From: Hydrangea macrophylla
Taxonomy: Eukaryota > Streptophyta > Magnoliopsida > Cornales > Hydrangeaceae
Length of the DNA: 64,000 nucleotides
Assembly (NCBI GenBank): GCA_033977485.1
Contig: CM066991.1
Span: forward strand, 30,625,850 to 30,689,849
Reading direction: 5' to 3'
Numbering within the stretch: position 1 is the first letter of the stretch; each line of letters starts with the position of its first letter. Under the pieces are notes generated by a model. That model saw only the letters and a program-made list of their open reading frames with translations, was not told the origin of the DNA and ran no database searches. Both the position numbers and the translations under genes were made by a program. This document shows positions 35,372 through 44,917 of this stretch, in pieces.

Positions 35372-35551
35372 TTCTGAGTTTTTCATTGGCCAGAATCTGT
35401 TTGTAACACGATCAGCCCACCTGCAAACAGAAAACTAGATAGAAAAGCAATAAAGCGTGCGCATCATGTAGCACATGCAAATACATTCATTCATTTTGCA
35501 CATATCAAATAAATAAAAGAAATAGAAGCATTCAAAGATAAAATAAGGTCG

Positions 35552-35615
35552 GGACCAAGCCGTGGTCCCACATACGGCAGGAATTGGACCAAGCTATGGT
35601 CACACATACGGTGAG
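35552..35615. repeat. Short tandem duplication between the antisense genes
   Basis: GGACCAAGCCGTGGTCCCAC and the related GGACCAAGCTATGGTCACAC each precede ACATACGG, giving two diverged units of about 33 bp. The unit contains the inverted pair GGACCA/TGGTCC. Confidence 0.6.
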
Positions 35616-35766
35616 TAAGCAAAGGAAACATAAATGTGCAAAGCATCTATCCTACCAACTATAAGGAAGCAACCGTCAAAATAAAGCATATGTGTATATA
35701 TATACAGTCATCCACCAAAATAAAAATCCTCCCAAAAGAAAACAAAAAATATGTATGTAAGCAGGA

Positions 35767-37079
35767 TCAGCTCCGACCCCGACCCCGGCCGCGAGCCTGA
35801 CGGGTCGTACGCCTAAGAGGCTCCTCCTCTGACTCAGTCCCGCTGCCTCCACCACTCTCTCCGCGCCCGCTGCCTCGGCCTCTGCCACCGCTAGTGCCCT
35901 CGCCGACGCCTCCGCCACGCCCAGCACCGCTACCTCCGGGGGCATCGCTGAGAGAGACGCCGAACTGCTGAAGCCGCTGCTGGAGCTGCCCCACCTGCTG
36001 GGACAAGACTCTAATCTCCTCCGCCTGAAATAAAAAAGGAATGAGTCCAGACAACATTGAAATGACGGATAAAATACTGAGAATAGAAGGAATAAAAGAT
36101 CATACCTGAGCCCTCAGCTGGGTCGCAGTAGTCGCCCGAGCCCCCTCAGCCTGAAAACAAGAACCAGGAATAAAAAATCAGTGAAAAAGAGATACGATCC
36201 CAATCAAAAGCAGGAGTGGGGATAAGTTTCTTACCATCCACTCTCGCCCGAGAACCCACTGTCGCACGCTGTGGGCATACGCTAGGCCCTCCTCCGCATA
36301 AGCACACGGGACGACGTCGTAATGTAAAGGTATGGTGGGAGCACCATGTGAGAGTCGAGGAATCGTCGTCGAGTGGGGCTCTCCGAATGAGACGGTCGAC
36401 ATAGTCCAGTCCCACTCGGGCAGGGCAGGAGCTTGAACCGCGGCAGGAACAGTCTGCAAGCAAAAGAAATAAAGCATGGGCAAAGAATAAAAAGAAAATT
36501 CACAGAAATAATAGAGGAATCCTTTACTCACCCGAGTCACTTCCATCAAAGGGAAGTTCGGCATCAGCTTGGCAGCACGGAAAGCCGCATATCCTGACGG
36601 GTCGTCCAGAAAGCTGTGGATACCGAAGTCGGCTCGAGCAGCCGTAAGATCGTCGCCCTGGAGCGTGTCTTTGGCCCTCATAGAGACGGGAGGAGGAAAC
36701 GGCACATAGAACCCAGGGGCCGCTATCGACTGCCGGGTCACTCTCTCCCCCAAATACCACGCCATACCCTCCGACCCACCATCAAGGAGTCGCCTCGTCG
36801 GGTCATACCCGGCCGACTCTCGAATCCCCGCACTAGCCTCAGACAACACCCTAAGCCACGGCTGCCAATGCACATGCCCCTCCCTCAGGTTCGTCAGGAA
36901 GTTCCTGAACGAAACAAAATCATGGGCCCCGGTCTTCCTCCCAACTCTGTCCTTCGCCCATTTCAGCCCCTGGGGCATGATAAGGGCGTCGGCGTCGCGT
37001 GTCTGAGGAGACATCATGCGAAGATACTCGTGGGACCAAATCTGTGATACAAAGAGAAAAGAAAGGAGATTAGTCTCAC

Positions 37080-37123
<44 letters not shown>

Positions 37124-38640
37124 AGAAAAAGAAAAGGAAGAAGAAAGCAATATGATACCTCCCACGCTCTCCAATACCCGCCAGTAGCAGCCGATTTATC
37201 CCGGGAAATGACGCTCATATGCCTATACAGGATGGCCAACCCTGTACCAACCCAGTCATACCTGGCAACCTGGTCCAGATGCTCCAACGACGCCACCAAA
37301 GAAGCAGAAATCCGGTCCCCCTTGGTGCTCAACAAGGAGCACCCCAGCACATACATCAAGAAACCCCGGGCCATCTGCTCGTCCGTAAAGCCGGGTTTTC
37401 CCCGGAAAGTATCCATAAACCATCGAGCCGTGACCAAGGCCTCCTCCGGGACCACCCCTAGCAAGGGCTCCATCTGATCCCACTCCTGGTCCGCGAGGTG
37501 CCACAGGGGCTCTCCTCCGAATGGGATCCCCGTAATCATGCTGAAGTCTAGAGGGGTCATCGTCATCTCCCCAAAATCGAAGTGGAAGGTACTCGTAGTA
37601 TCCCACCACCGCTCCGCCAGCGCATGTATCTGCTGAAGGTCGTTGGAGCTCTTCGTCAAAAGCTTGACGAAGTCTCCAAACCCTGCGGCATCCACCAAAG
37701 CCCTCACAGTCGGGCTCAGCTCTGTGTACCACTCGTGGCCGTGGGCGAGGCTGCCGTGCCCCTTCAGCACCTTCGGCTGCAACTGCAAGAAAAGAATAGA
37801 AAATTTTATTGTTAGGGAATGGATAAAGAAGAGAGCAACAACAGTAAATAAATAATAAATAAAGGAATATCAAGGCATTTGTTTGCATTCAATAAAGAAA
37901 AAAAAAAGGGAAGAAAAAAAAGAAAAAAAAGGGGAAAGAGAAAAGAAAATTTTTTTTTGGAAATACTCGTAGGAAAATTCACAAGCATGCTACTCGTTTA
38001 CATTTCAACTAAGTTCACCAACCGTTCACACAATAAAAAAAGAAGTGAAAGATAAAAGCATTTACAATACTGAAGAGATTTTTTAGACAAGGAAAAGAAG
38101 AGATGGTTCACTTCCGTGGAGTTTCAAAAGAAGTTCAGTTCCAAAAGAAATTCGGATTCAAAAGATGTCTAAAATTAAATTAAAAAGCAGCAATGGCGCC
38201 CGAAAAACGAATTATCGCTATGCATTAGGGGCATGTGCAAGATCTTGATTAACATAAGTCGCGCCCAGGAATCCTTTGAGGAAGAAAAGATAGTGAAAAT
38301 TAAATATGCACAGATACAGGTAAAACACCCGGGGGTTCGTAACCGCAGTGATTGTATTTATGAGGAAATGTGAAATTTCGAATAAAGCAGGTTTGTGTTC
38401 ATGAACTTTAATAATAATAATAACAAGATAAGGTCAAGGGACGACCAAACTAAATAAGCGAGCAATTCATGAATTTCAAAAAAAGAAAAGAATCGAAAAA
38501 GAAAGAAAAAAAGTGTTTACCTCGCGCTTGAACGCGCGGGCCGACAGATGCTCGTCAGGATCCCTCAGTAAAAGCGTGGCGTCTGGGTGATGCGTAGCAG
38601 TATACCTAGCCCTCTTCTTGCGTCCTGAACCACTCTCCAT
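35767..38640 (-). CDS. Antisense gene 2 of element D: six-exon plant mobile domain (PMD) protein
   Basis: Six exons join in frame: 38640-38521, 37782-37159, 37041-36532, 36453-36235, 36150-36106 and 36024-35767 (120, 624, 510, 219, 45 and 258 nt; all introns phase 0), giving 591 residues. Donors are GAG|GTAAAC, GAG|GTATCA, CGG|GTGAGT, ATG|GTAAGA and CAG|GTATGA; every acceptor ends in a pyrimidine-rich tract and CAG. Exon 1 is basic. Exons 2-4 carry the PMD: ALAERWWDTTSTFHF and GEMTMTPLDFSMITGIPF near residues 94-130, then YWRAWE|IWSHEYLRMM across intron 2. Exons 5-6 give a Gln/Leu coiled coil and an RG/GRG-rich tail (about residues 535-591). PMD proteins (MAIN family) act in the nucleus in silencing and are linked to transposons. 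No stop or frameshift was seen. Confidence 0.85.
37083..37120. repeat. A/T homopolymer in intron 2 of antisense gene 2
   Basis: A run of about 38 A's on the plus strand is T's in the antisense transcript. It lies in the predicted intron (37158-37042), so it is not coding. Confidence 0.85.
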
Positions 38641-38884
38641 AATCTGTCAAAGAAAAGAGAGAATTCGAGCGTTGGATTCATGAAAATTTTAGAAAAACAA
38701 AGAAATAAACGAGATTAATCAAGTTTTGATCGAGTAGAACGAACCTGATAAGCCCCTGGTAGATCAATCCAAGCTAGGAAAGAAAATGAATTCTTTTTCT
38801 CCAGAGAGATTTCGAGATGAAGAGAGTGAGAGAATGAGAGAAAGAGAGGAGAGCCCCGGCGGTTTAAGCCACTGCCCCTCAAAC
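38641..38884 (-). promoter_or_regulatory. 5' leader of antisense gene 2 with a possible leader intron
   Basis: On the minus strand a CT-rich leader (about 38865-38775) is followed by CAG|GTTCGT near 38745 and TTTCTTTGACAG at about 38655-38644, just before the ATG. These could bound a roughly 100-bp intron in the untranslated leader. No clear TATA box was seen between the array and the leader. Confidence 0.45.
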
Positions 38885-38999
38885 GCGGCACTCATTTTTC
38901 CGTGCGCGGCAGTCAGTCAACTGTCGCGCGGCACTCGCCGAGTGCCGCAACGGCACTCCGTGAGTGCCGCGCGGCAGTCACGGACTGCCGCGAAAAGCC
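38885..38999. repeat. CGGCA..TGCCG palindrome array upstream of antisense gene 2
   Basis: Five palindromes in about 115 bp include CGGCACTCCGTGAGTGCCG and CGGCAGTCACGGACTGCCG. It is the same motif class as in the LTRs and before antisense gene 1. It lies 245 bp upstream of the ATG and at the far end of the CT-rich leader. Confidence 0.9.
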
Positions 39000-39162
39000 G
39001 CGTGTGCTGCGATTAAGGCGGTTCAAAGATATTTACATTCCCCCCAAAAAATCAAATCAAGTCCCGAAAATTGAATTTGAGGCCCCCAAAATTGTCCTCA
39101 TTGCACTTTTGGCCCTCAGGATCGTTTCATAGGTACACTTTGACTACAAATTTTGGAATTCA

Positions 39163-39350
39163 AAAATATTCGAGCCCGTGGGCCCCATTTTTGAGAATTG
39201 GAGATGTTTGAGCTCGTGGGCTCCCAATTTATGAAAATTAAAATATTTGGGCCCGTTGGGTTCCCAATTTTGAAAATCGCAGTATTTGAGCCCGCGGGCC
39301 CCGACTCTTGAAAATTGAAAATATTTGAGCCCGTGGGCCCAAATTTATAT
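39163..39350 (+). repeat. Tandem array of a 44-bp unit (about 4-5 copies)
   Basis: The units contain TTGAGCCCGTGGGCCCC followed by an A/T-rich half (AATTTTTGAAAATT type). The copies are diverged. The GAGCCCGTGGGC core is nearly self-complementary. It abuts the 61-bp array. Confidence 0.8.
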
Positions 39351-40366
39351 TCCCGGTTTTCGCAACGGACTTGCGATTAACCCTCGTTTTGAGAATATAA
39401 CGGATTTATATTCCCGGTTTTCGCAACAGACTTGCGATTAACCCTCGTTTGGAGAATATAACGGATTTATATTCCCGGTTTTCGCAACGGACTTGCGATT
39501 ATCCCTCGTTTGGAGAATATAACGGATTTCTATCCCCGGTTTTCGCAACGGACTTGCGATTAACCCTCGTTTTGAGAATATAACGGATTTATATTCCCAG
39601 TTTTTGCAACGGACTTGCGATTAACCCTCGTTTGGAGAATATAACGGATTTATATTCCCGGTTTTCGCAACGGACTTGCGATTATCCCTCGTTTGGAGAA
39701 TATAACGGATTTATATCCCCGGTTTTCGCAACGGACTTGCGATTAACCCTCGTTTGGAGAATATAACGGATTTATATTCCCGGTTTTCGCAACGGACTTG
39801 CGATTAACCCTCGTTTGGAGAATATAACGGATTTATATTCTCGGTTTTCACAACGTACTTGCGATTAACCCTCGTTTGGAGAATATAACGGATTTATATT
39901 CCCGGTTTTCGCAACGGACTTGCGATTAACCCTCGTTTGGAGAATATAACGGATTTATATTCCCGGTTTTCGCAATGGGCTTGCGATTAACCCTCGTTTG
40001 GAGAATATAACGGATTTATATCCCCGGTTTTCGCAACGGACTTGCGATTAACCCTCGTTTGGAGAATATAACGGATTTATATTCCCGGTTTTCGCAACGG
40101 ACTTGCAATCAACCCTCGTTTGGAGAATATAACGGATTTATATTCCCGGTTTTCGCAACGGACTTGCGATTAACCCTCGTTTGGAGAATATAACGGATTT
40201 ATATTCCCGGTTTTCGCAGCGAACTTGCGATTAACCCTCGTTTGGAGAATATAACGGATTTATATTCCCGATTTTCGCAACGGACTTGCGATTAACCCTC
40301 GTTTGGAGAATATAACGGATTTATATTCCCGGTTTTCGCAACGGACTTGCGATTAACCCTCGTGAT
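39345..40366 (+). repeat. Tandem array of a 61-bp unit, 17 copies
   Basis: The unit reads TATATTCCCGGTTTTCGCAA followed by CGGACTTGCGATTAACCCTC and GTTTGGAGAATATAACGGAT. Landmark CGCAACGG positions from 39361 to 40337 step by exactly 61 bp, with no indels and only scattered point changes. It is non-coding and lies in the 3' region of element D. Tandem arrays in this position are known for Tat/Ogre elements and can seed satellites. There are no unique spacers, so it is not CRISPR-like. Confidence 0.95.
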
Positions 40367-40594
40367 CAAATCAAAAGCACTTTCATGACTCCTGCGTCAC
40401 ATTTTTTGCATGAAAAATCTTGCCTGACTAACACGCCACGAAATGCGCGTCGTACGTAGGAAAACATGATAAGCATGACATTTACACAATCAGGTCAATT
40501 TAAAAAACGCCATTGCATTACACTTGCATCACGACAGGATAGGTGTATCCATCCGTGTGACTACTTGCATCTGTGAATGGTCAACCCATGCCTG

Positions 40595-40635
40595 AACTAC
40601 GCTTTGGTCTGATTCCTGATAGGGATACGTAGGCA
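40595..40635 (+). other. Conserved stem-loop motif, copy 4 (before the 3' LTR)
   Basis: CTACG and CGTAG outer arms surround GATTCCTGATAGGGATAC, where TCC pairs with GGA. It is the same design as at 33549, with a different loop. It lies about 170 bp upstream of the 3' LTR. Confidence 0.55.
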
Positions 40636-40790
40636 GCTCGTCATGGAGCACGACCAATTAGAATTCTGCTGCACGCCCGTTTTTGCAACGCAATTTTGTT
40701 TTTGCCTAAATTCGACAGTCAGGTCAAAGGCTTGTCTTCACACAGGCTTTAACATTCACTTATGGGACGCGTTGCTCCACAAGCTCTGTC

Positions 40791-40804
40791 AAAGAGGGGC
40801 AAAT
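40791..40804 (+). other. Polypurine tract of element D
   Basis: AAAGAGGGGCAAAT immediately precedes the 3' LTR start TGTATACACCCC, as expected for the plus-strand primer. Confidence 0.75.
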
Positions 40805-43728
40805 TGTATACACCCCAATTTTGACCGGCCGTCGAATTTAGGAGAGCGTCACCTCCATGTCCAATGATGACAATGACCGAGAAATTCGAAGTATTCCAAG
40901 CTCTTCAGAAAATTCTCCGAAACGCGATAAAATTTCACAGAAAGAGGGAAATACCAGGTATTTAGGAGAATTCAGATATAAAACACAACTTTTGGAAAAG
41001 ATATTCAAAAATAATTTGTTTCAAAAAGAGAAAAGACCTAAAAGGGGAATTTTAGTCAAAACCGGCACACGGCGGGCTTTCGCGGCACTCGGTGACTGCC
41101 GCACAGCAGTCAAAGAGTGCCGTGCCGGCACTCATCAAGTGCCGCCACAGGTTTCTGACTGCCGTTCGCTTTTAAAGTCTGTATTTTGCAGAGCAATACA
41201 TATGCGCATGCGAATAAGAACAAAAAACTGATAAAGTAAGACTGACAAAAATGCGGCAATCCATTAATTGCCGCGGCATTTGGTGAATGCCGCGCGGCAG
41301 TCATGAAATGCCGCAACGGCATTTGATGAATGCCGCAGCGGCGGTCACGGACTGCCGCGTCAGTGTCTGGACTGCCGCGCTGGACAGCAGTCTGCATAAT
41401 TTCAGAAAGTACACATTGTACCAACTAATAAGGGAATTACACCTATTTTTTGCTCCGAAATTCACCAAAAATACCTGGTAATTTTGCTTATAAAAGAGAA
41501 GGGATCTTCCTAAAAGAGGAGACCAAGAAGAACACCAAGAAATATATTGGGAGAGAGAGCACATATACTTCCATTACACCAACATTTTTTAGAGAGAAAA
41601 GAGAGTGTTTAGAGAATTAGAGAGAAGAGCTTGGAAGATCTTCAAAGAAAAGAAAACTTTGAGGATAATTTGGAGGTGATCCTCTAACCATAGATTATTG
41701 GCTTTTTCTTTCTTCTCTTGAAATCTCTAATCCTAAAATCTTGCACCATTTTCTTTGTTTATCAAGTAAACTTAGGAGTTTCTTTTGTTTCCATATTACT
41801 TTCTTCCATTTTCCTTGTTTATATTCTTCTCTTGAAGGTCTTGGAGATCTTCAATATCTCTTTTGATCTCTTGAGCATGATCTTTTGAATCCCATGTAGG
41901 CTTGTGCTTCACATAGGAGTCGAAGTTTGATCACCATTTCATAAGAGGATCCAAGTCCATACTCATGATTTGGATCTTCTAAACTTGATGTCTTGAGGAA
42001 TCTCTTCTATATTCCTTTAAGGACTCATGAGTCATAGTCATGTCTCCTTCTCCAATGACCATCAAATGGTAGGAGAAGGTAGTTTTGAGTCTAAACTCAT
42101 CTCCATGGTTTAGATTCCTTATCTTGTAGATTTTATGAAGTCCATCCATATTTCATTTGAAATCTATGAAGAATAAAGGTTTATAGTCTCTAATGACCAT
42201 CAAATGGTAAGAGAAGTGGTTTGGTTCAACTCAACTTCATGGTTCAATAGTTGGAGTTACCAAATAAAAGTTAAACTAGCAAAGTAAAAACAGTGAATCC
42301 ACAAACTGTTTTTGATCAAAGATTTTTAGTTCGAAATCTAACCGTTGAAATCAAGTGAAACCAAGGGAAAGTGTCAATAACACAATATTCTACCACTGTG
42401 ATTTTTGTTTTAAGATAGTTTTATGTTTACCATGGTTTGATCATGAGTTTTGTGACACAAATACAATCTGTCCAGAATTTCAGAATAGTGACACTCTTTT
42501 GAAACAATTAAATCAGAGTTCTAATAAAGTGTTTGTGACTCCAAATAATATTTTCTATGAAGAATGTGTTAGAAAGTCACCCTAAAAAGAACAAAGCAAT
42601 TCGGATTTTTTTGCTATTTTTAATAAATCGTGCAAGAAAGGTTGTAGAGTGCTGAGTGATGTCTAGTATTTTTCATATTCCCGGAGATCCGACCGTTGGA
42701 ACTTTGATTTTCTTTTTGATTTGGAAACTAGACTCACAGGGGCATCTCGTGTCCAAAATTCACCAAGATCAAACCATGAGAGATATGCTTTTTATTTCTT
42801 TTAAGTTCTGGTCTGCTCTCTGCAATTTTCAGAGTTTTATGACACATTTGACTTACTTTGTAATTAAGGATCTAAATGACTTTTCTATGATCTAGGGCTT
42901 AAACCATGCTTTAATAATGATTAGTTGAGCTTGAATTCAAAGTTTAAGAGTATCTCATAGTTTATCCTTGTCCATGTACATATTCATCTATATGATTCGA
43001 CACTTGTAATTAAGACTTGTTTGCTTTGTATTTAATTACATTAAGATAGATGTAAGTTAGAAATTTAGGATTGTCATTTTTAACATTGTGTTTTGCATAT
43101 CATGTGGACTAACCCTTTGTTTTGTAGCGCTATTAAGGTACGATTTCTCAATCCCTCTCTAGTTTATTAAATTCCTTGATTTTTACTTGATTTTCGACCT
43201 TATGCGCGACACCTTAGAATTAGGAGCTTGCCTTATGTGTATATATGATTAGAGACCTCTTTTTAGGATTTTCTTTTGTTCGCATGCATTGCACGTTTAT
43301 TATCGCTGCTGGATCCCGGGTAAGTTCACTTGTTCTCTATTGCATATCATATCGCTTGTTACCTGAATTATGTGGCTTTTGAATGATATTTTGTCAATTG
43401 CAATTTTACACCCTTTAGACATGCTTTTGTGATGTATATGTATATATGTATTAGTTGAGGGCATGCTTAGATTAATAAATTTGATTAAAAGGATGTTGAG
43501 TAAAGGTCTATCGCAAGATAGGATGAGAGAGGGTGTTTTAGTCCGATGGGCTCCTTCCTCTCTCATTCCATAATCCCCGGACCTAGTTAATCTCTGGTTT
43601 CTAAAAGATCAGTTTGCTTTTAAAATGGTTTCTTAATTTTCCTTTTAAAAATTAAGTGGCGACTCATTTTGTTTTTGAATTTGATTTAAAAAAAAAAGCT
43701 GTGGGTAAGTCAACCTGCGATATCCACA
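40805..43728 (+). repeat. Element D 3' LTR (2.92 kb)
   Basis: It is nearly identical to 22663-25613. By eye, differences are about 1 percent plus a few deletions of 3-14 bp (for example near 42490, 42560 and 42638). It starts TGTATACACCCC after the polypurine tract and ends TATCCACA. The palindrome array lies at 41063-41390 and the TATA box at 41489-41496. Confidence 0.9.
41063..41390. repeat. CGGCA..TGCCG palindrome array in element D 3' LTR
   Basis: This is the same array as at 22921-23245. Some differences make arms better paired here, for example GCGGCGGTCACGGACTGCCG against GCGACGGTCACGGACTGCCG in the 5' copy. Confidence 0.9.
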
Positions 43729-43731
43729 ATC

Positions 43732-43840
43732 TGGCGACTCTGCTGGGGATCGAACCCAGAATCTCTGGTTTCGCAGACCAGAATTCTGATTTTGGGTTCA
43801 CTTGAGGATTAGACTTGAAAAACATCCTTTTAATCGAATT
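43732..43840 (+). other. Second tRNA-Arg primer site and leader start after the 3' LTR
   Basis: Sequence after the 3' LTR continues with TGGCGACTCTGCTGGGGA and matches the element D leader (25617-25725) almost perfectly, then stops. A simple 3' LTR would be followed by target DNA. The LTR is therefore shared with a second element copy, of which only this leader start remains. Confidence 0.8.
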
Positions 43841-44366
43841 GATATCATTGTGCAAGTGATACGTACAAAAATGTTCAGTAAAAGCAAAGCTCTACTCCTA
43901 CATCAAGGAGCACCAAATTGTTTAGGGACCGACTAGGGCCTTTGTAAGATTTAACCCGAGCAGTACACCCAGTATCACAAAGCCTGACCAACAGGTCGGG
44001 AATGCTACACGCGCTCGCTTCACCATGGGCATAGCCCAGCCAAGCCCCAGGACGTGATCTAGAATATTCCAGATAGTTTCCTATGCAAGCTAGAGGACTA
44101 ATGGAAAGTGTAGATCATTTCCTAATCTGATTAGGAAACTCCTATGATTTGTGCTAATCAATCTCAATCAGTTTGTATTACCTTATCAATTTACTTACCT
44201 TGTACGATGAGGTTTCTTGAACTATAAAAGAAACCCCTCACCCCCATAGAAGGGGATCACAAACCTTTCTTGCACGCATACACTTTACTTGGCCGGTCTC
44301 TAGTAGCTCCATCCCTTTGTTGGTTCACCAAAGACCCCCGAAGATTTGATATCATTGTGCAAGTGC
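43838..44366 (+). repeat. LTR-like fragment bounded by 20-bp direct repeats
   Basis: TTGATATCATTGTGCAAGTG occurs at 43838-43857 and 44347-44366. Between them lies a CTATAAAAG box (about 44222) followed by C-rich and GGGG-containing sequence, as in Tat/Retand LTR promoters. It could be an LTR relic related to element C, but I have no second copy to prove it. Confidence 0.4.
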
Positions 44367-44917
44367 TCTAACACACACGTGGACATGGTCTCTTCATTAA
44401 CAGATTTGAACCACATACAATTTCTCTTGCCTTCTTCTTCTTATCTCTAACCCAAATTTATGCATCATCACCCTATATTCCTAGAAATAGGTCCATCTCA
44501 TTAATTAAATTAGGATTTAGTCCATCTCCAATATTTAGAACAAAACTATTGCCACAATAATATTTTAAAACTACTATACATTATATATAGCAATTTCAAA
44601 CACATTTACCACGGACTCTTGTGGTCCACTGGTATCCTTTCCTCTCCCCCATGGAGGAATTGTGTGGGGATTTATCCCTCTCAGCCGACTATGGGCAGAA
44701 GACCCTTTGAAGTGGGCTCATACCCACACCCCCCCCCCCCCCTCACAGGCGTGACGCCTGTGAGGGTGCTTTGACTGTATAAATTTCGTCACACACATTT
44801 CCACCATATTATATATAGAAATATAAGGTTTTGTGACTGTTTAGTGAGAAATTTGTACTGTTTAGTGAGAAATTTCTCATTTTGAAATTTCTTTCGTACT
44901 AATGAAAAGAAATTATA
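44367..44917. other. Intergenic sequence with poly-C and a perfect palindrome
   Basis: There is no credible ORF. A run of 14 C's (about 44731-44744) abuts CTCACAGGCGT-G-ACGCCTGTGAG at about 44742-44764, an 11-bp-arm palindrome. The preceding 100 bp (TGGTCCACTGG at about 44620) weakly recalls a tRNA-like A box, so a SINE relic is possible but unproven. Confidence 0.4.

Larger units (their letters stand above)
22663..43728 (+). mobile_element. Element D: giant Tat/Ogre-like Ty3 retrotransposon with antisense PMD genes
   Basis: The structure is 5' LTR (22663-25613), tRNA-Arg primer site (25617), long leader, gag-PR-G-patch-RT-RH-aRH-IN (26878-33516), two antisense genes (34063-35118 and 35767-38640), tandem arrays (39163-40366), a polypurine tract and 3' LTR (40805-43728). 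The total is about 21 kb. The tRNA-Arg primer, second RNase H and 3' tandem repeats are all known for the Tat/Ogre lineage. The LTRs differ by roughly 1 percent plus three or four small indels, so it is young. Gag-pol is interrupted only by three TGA codons, whereas the six-exon antisense gene appears intact. It is inserted into element C's integrase. Confidence 0.92.

Noticed and set aside
39345..40366. CRISPR-like array
   Set aside because: The 61-bp unit repeats head to tail without unique spacers, in plant DNA within a retrotransposon.
44611..44790. tRNA-derived SINE
   Set aside because: The A-box match is weak and the B box has several mismatches; there is no clear target duplication, so it is mentioned only as a possibility.
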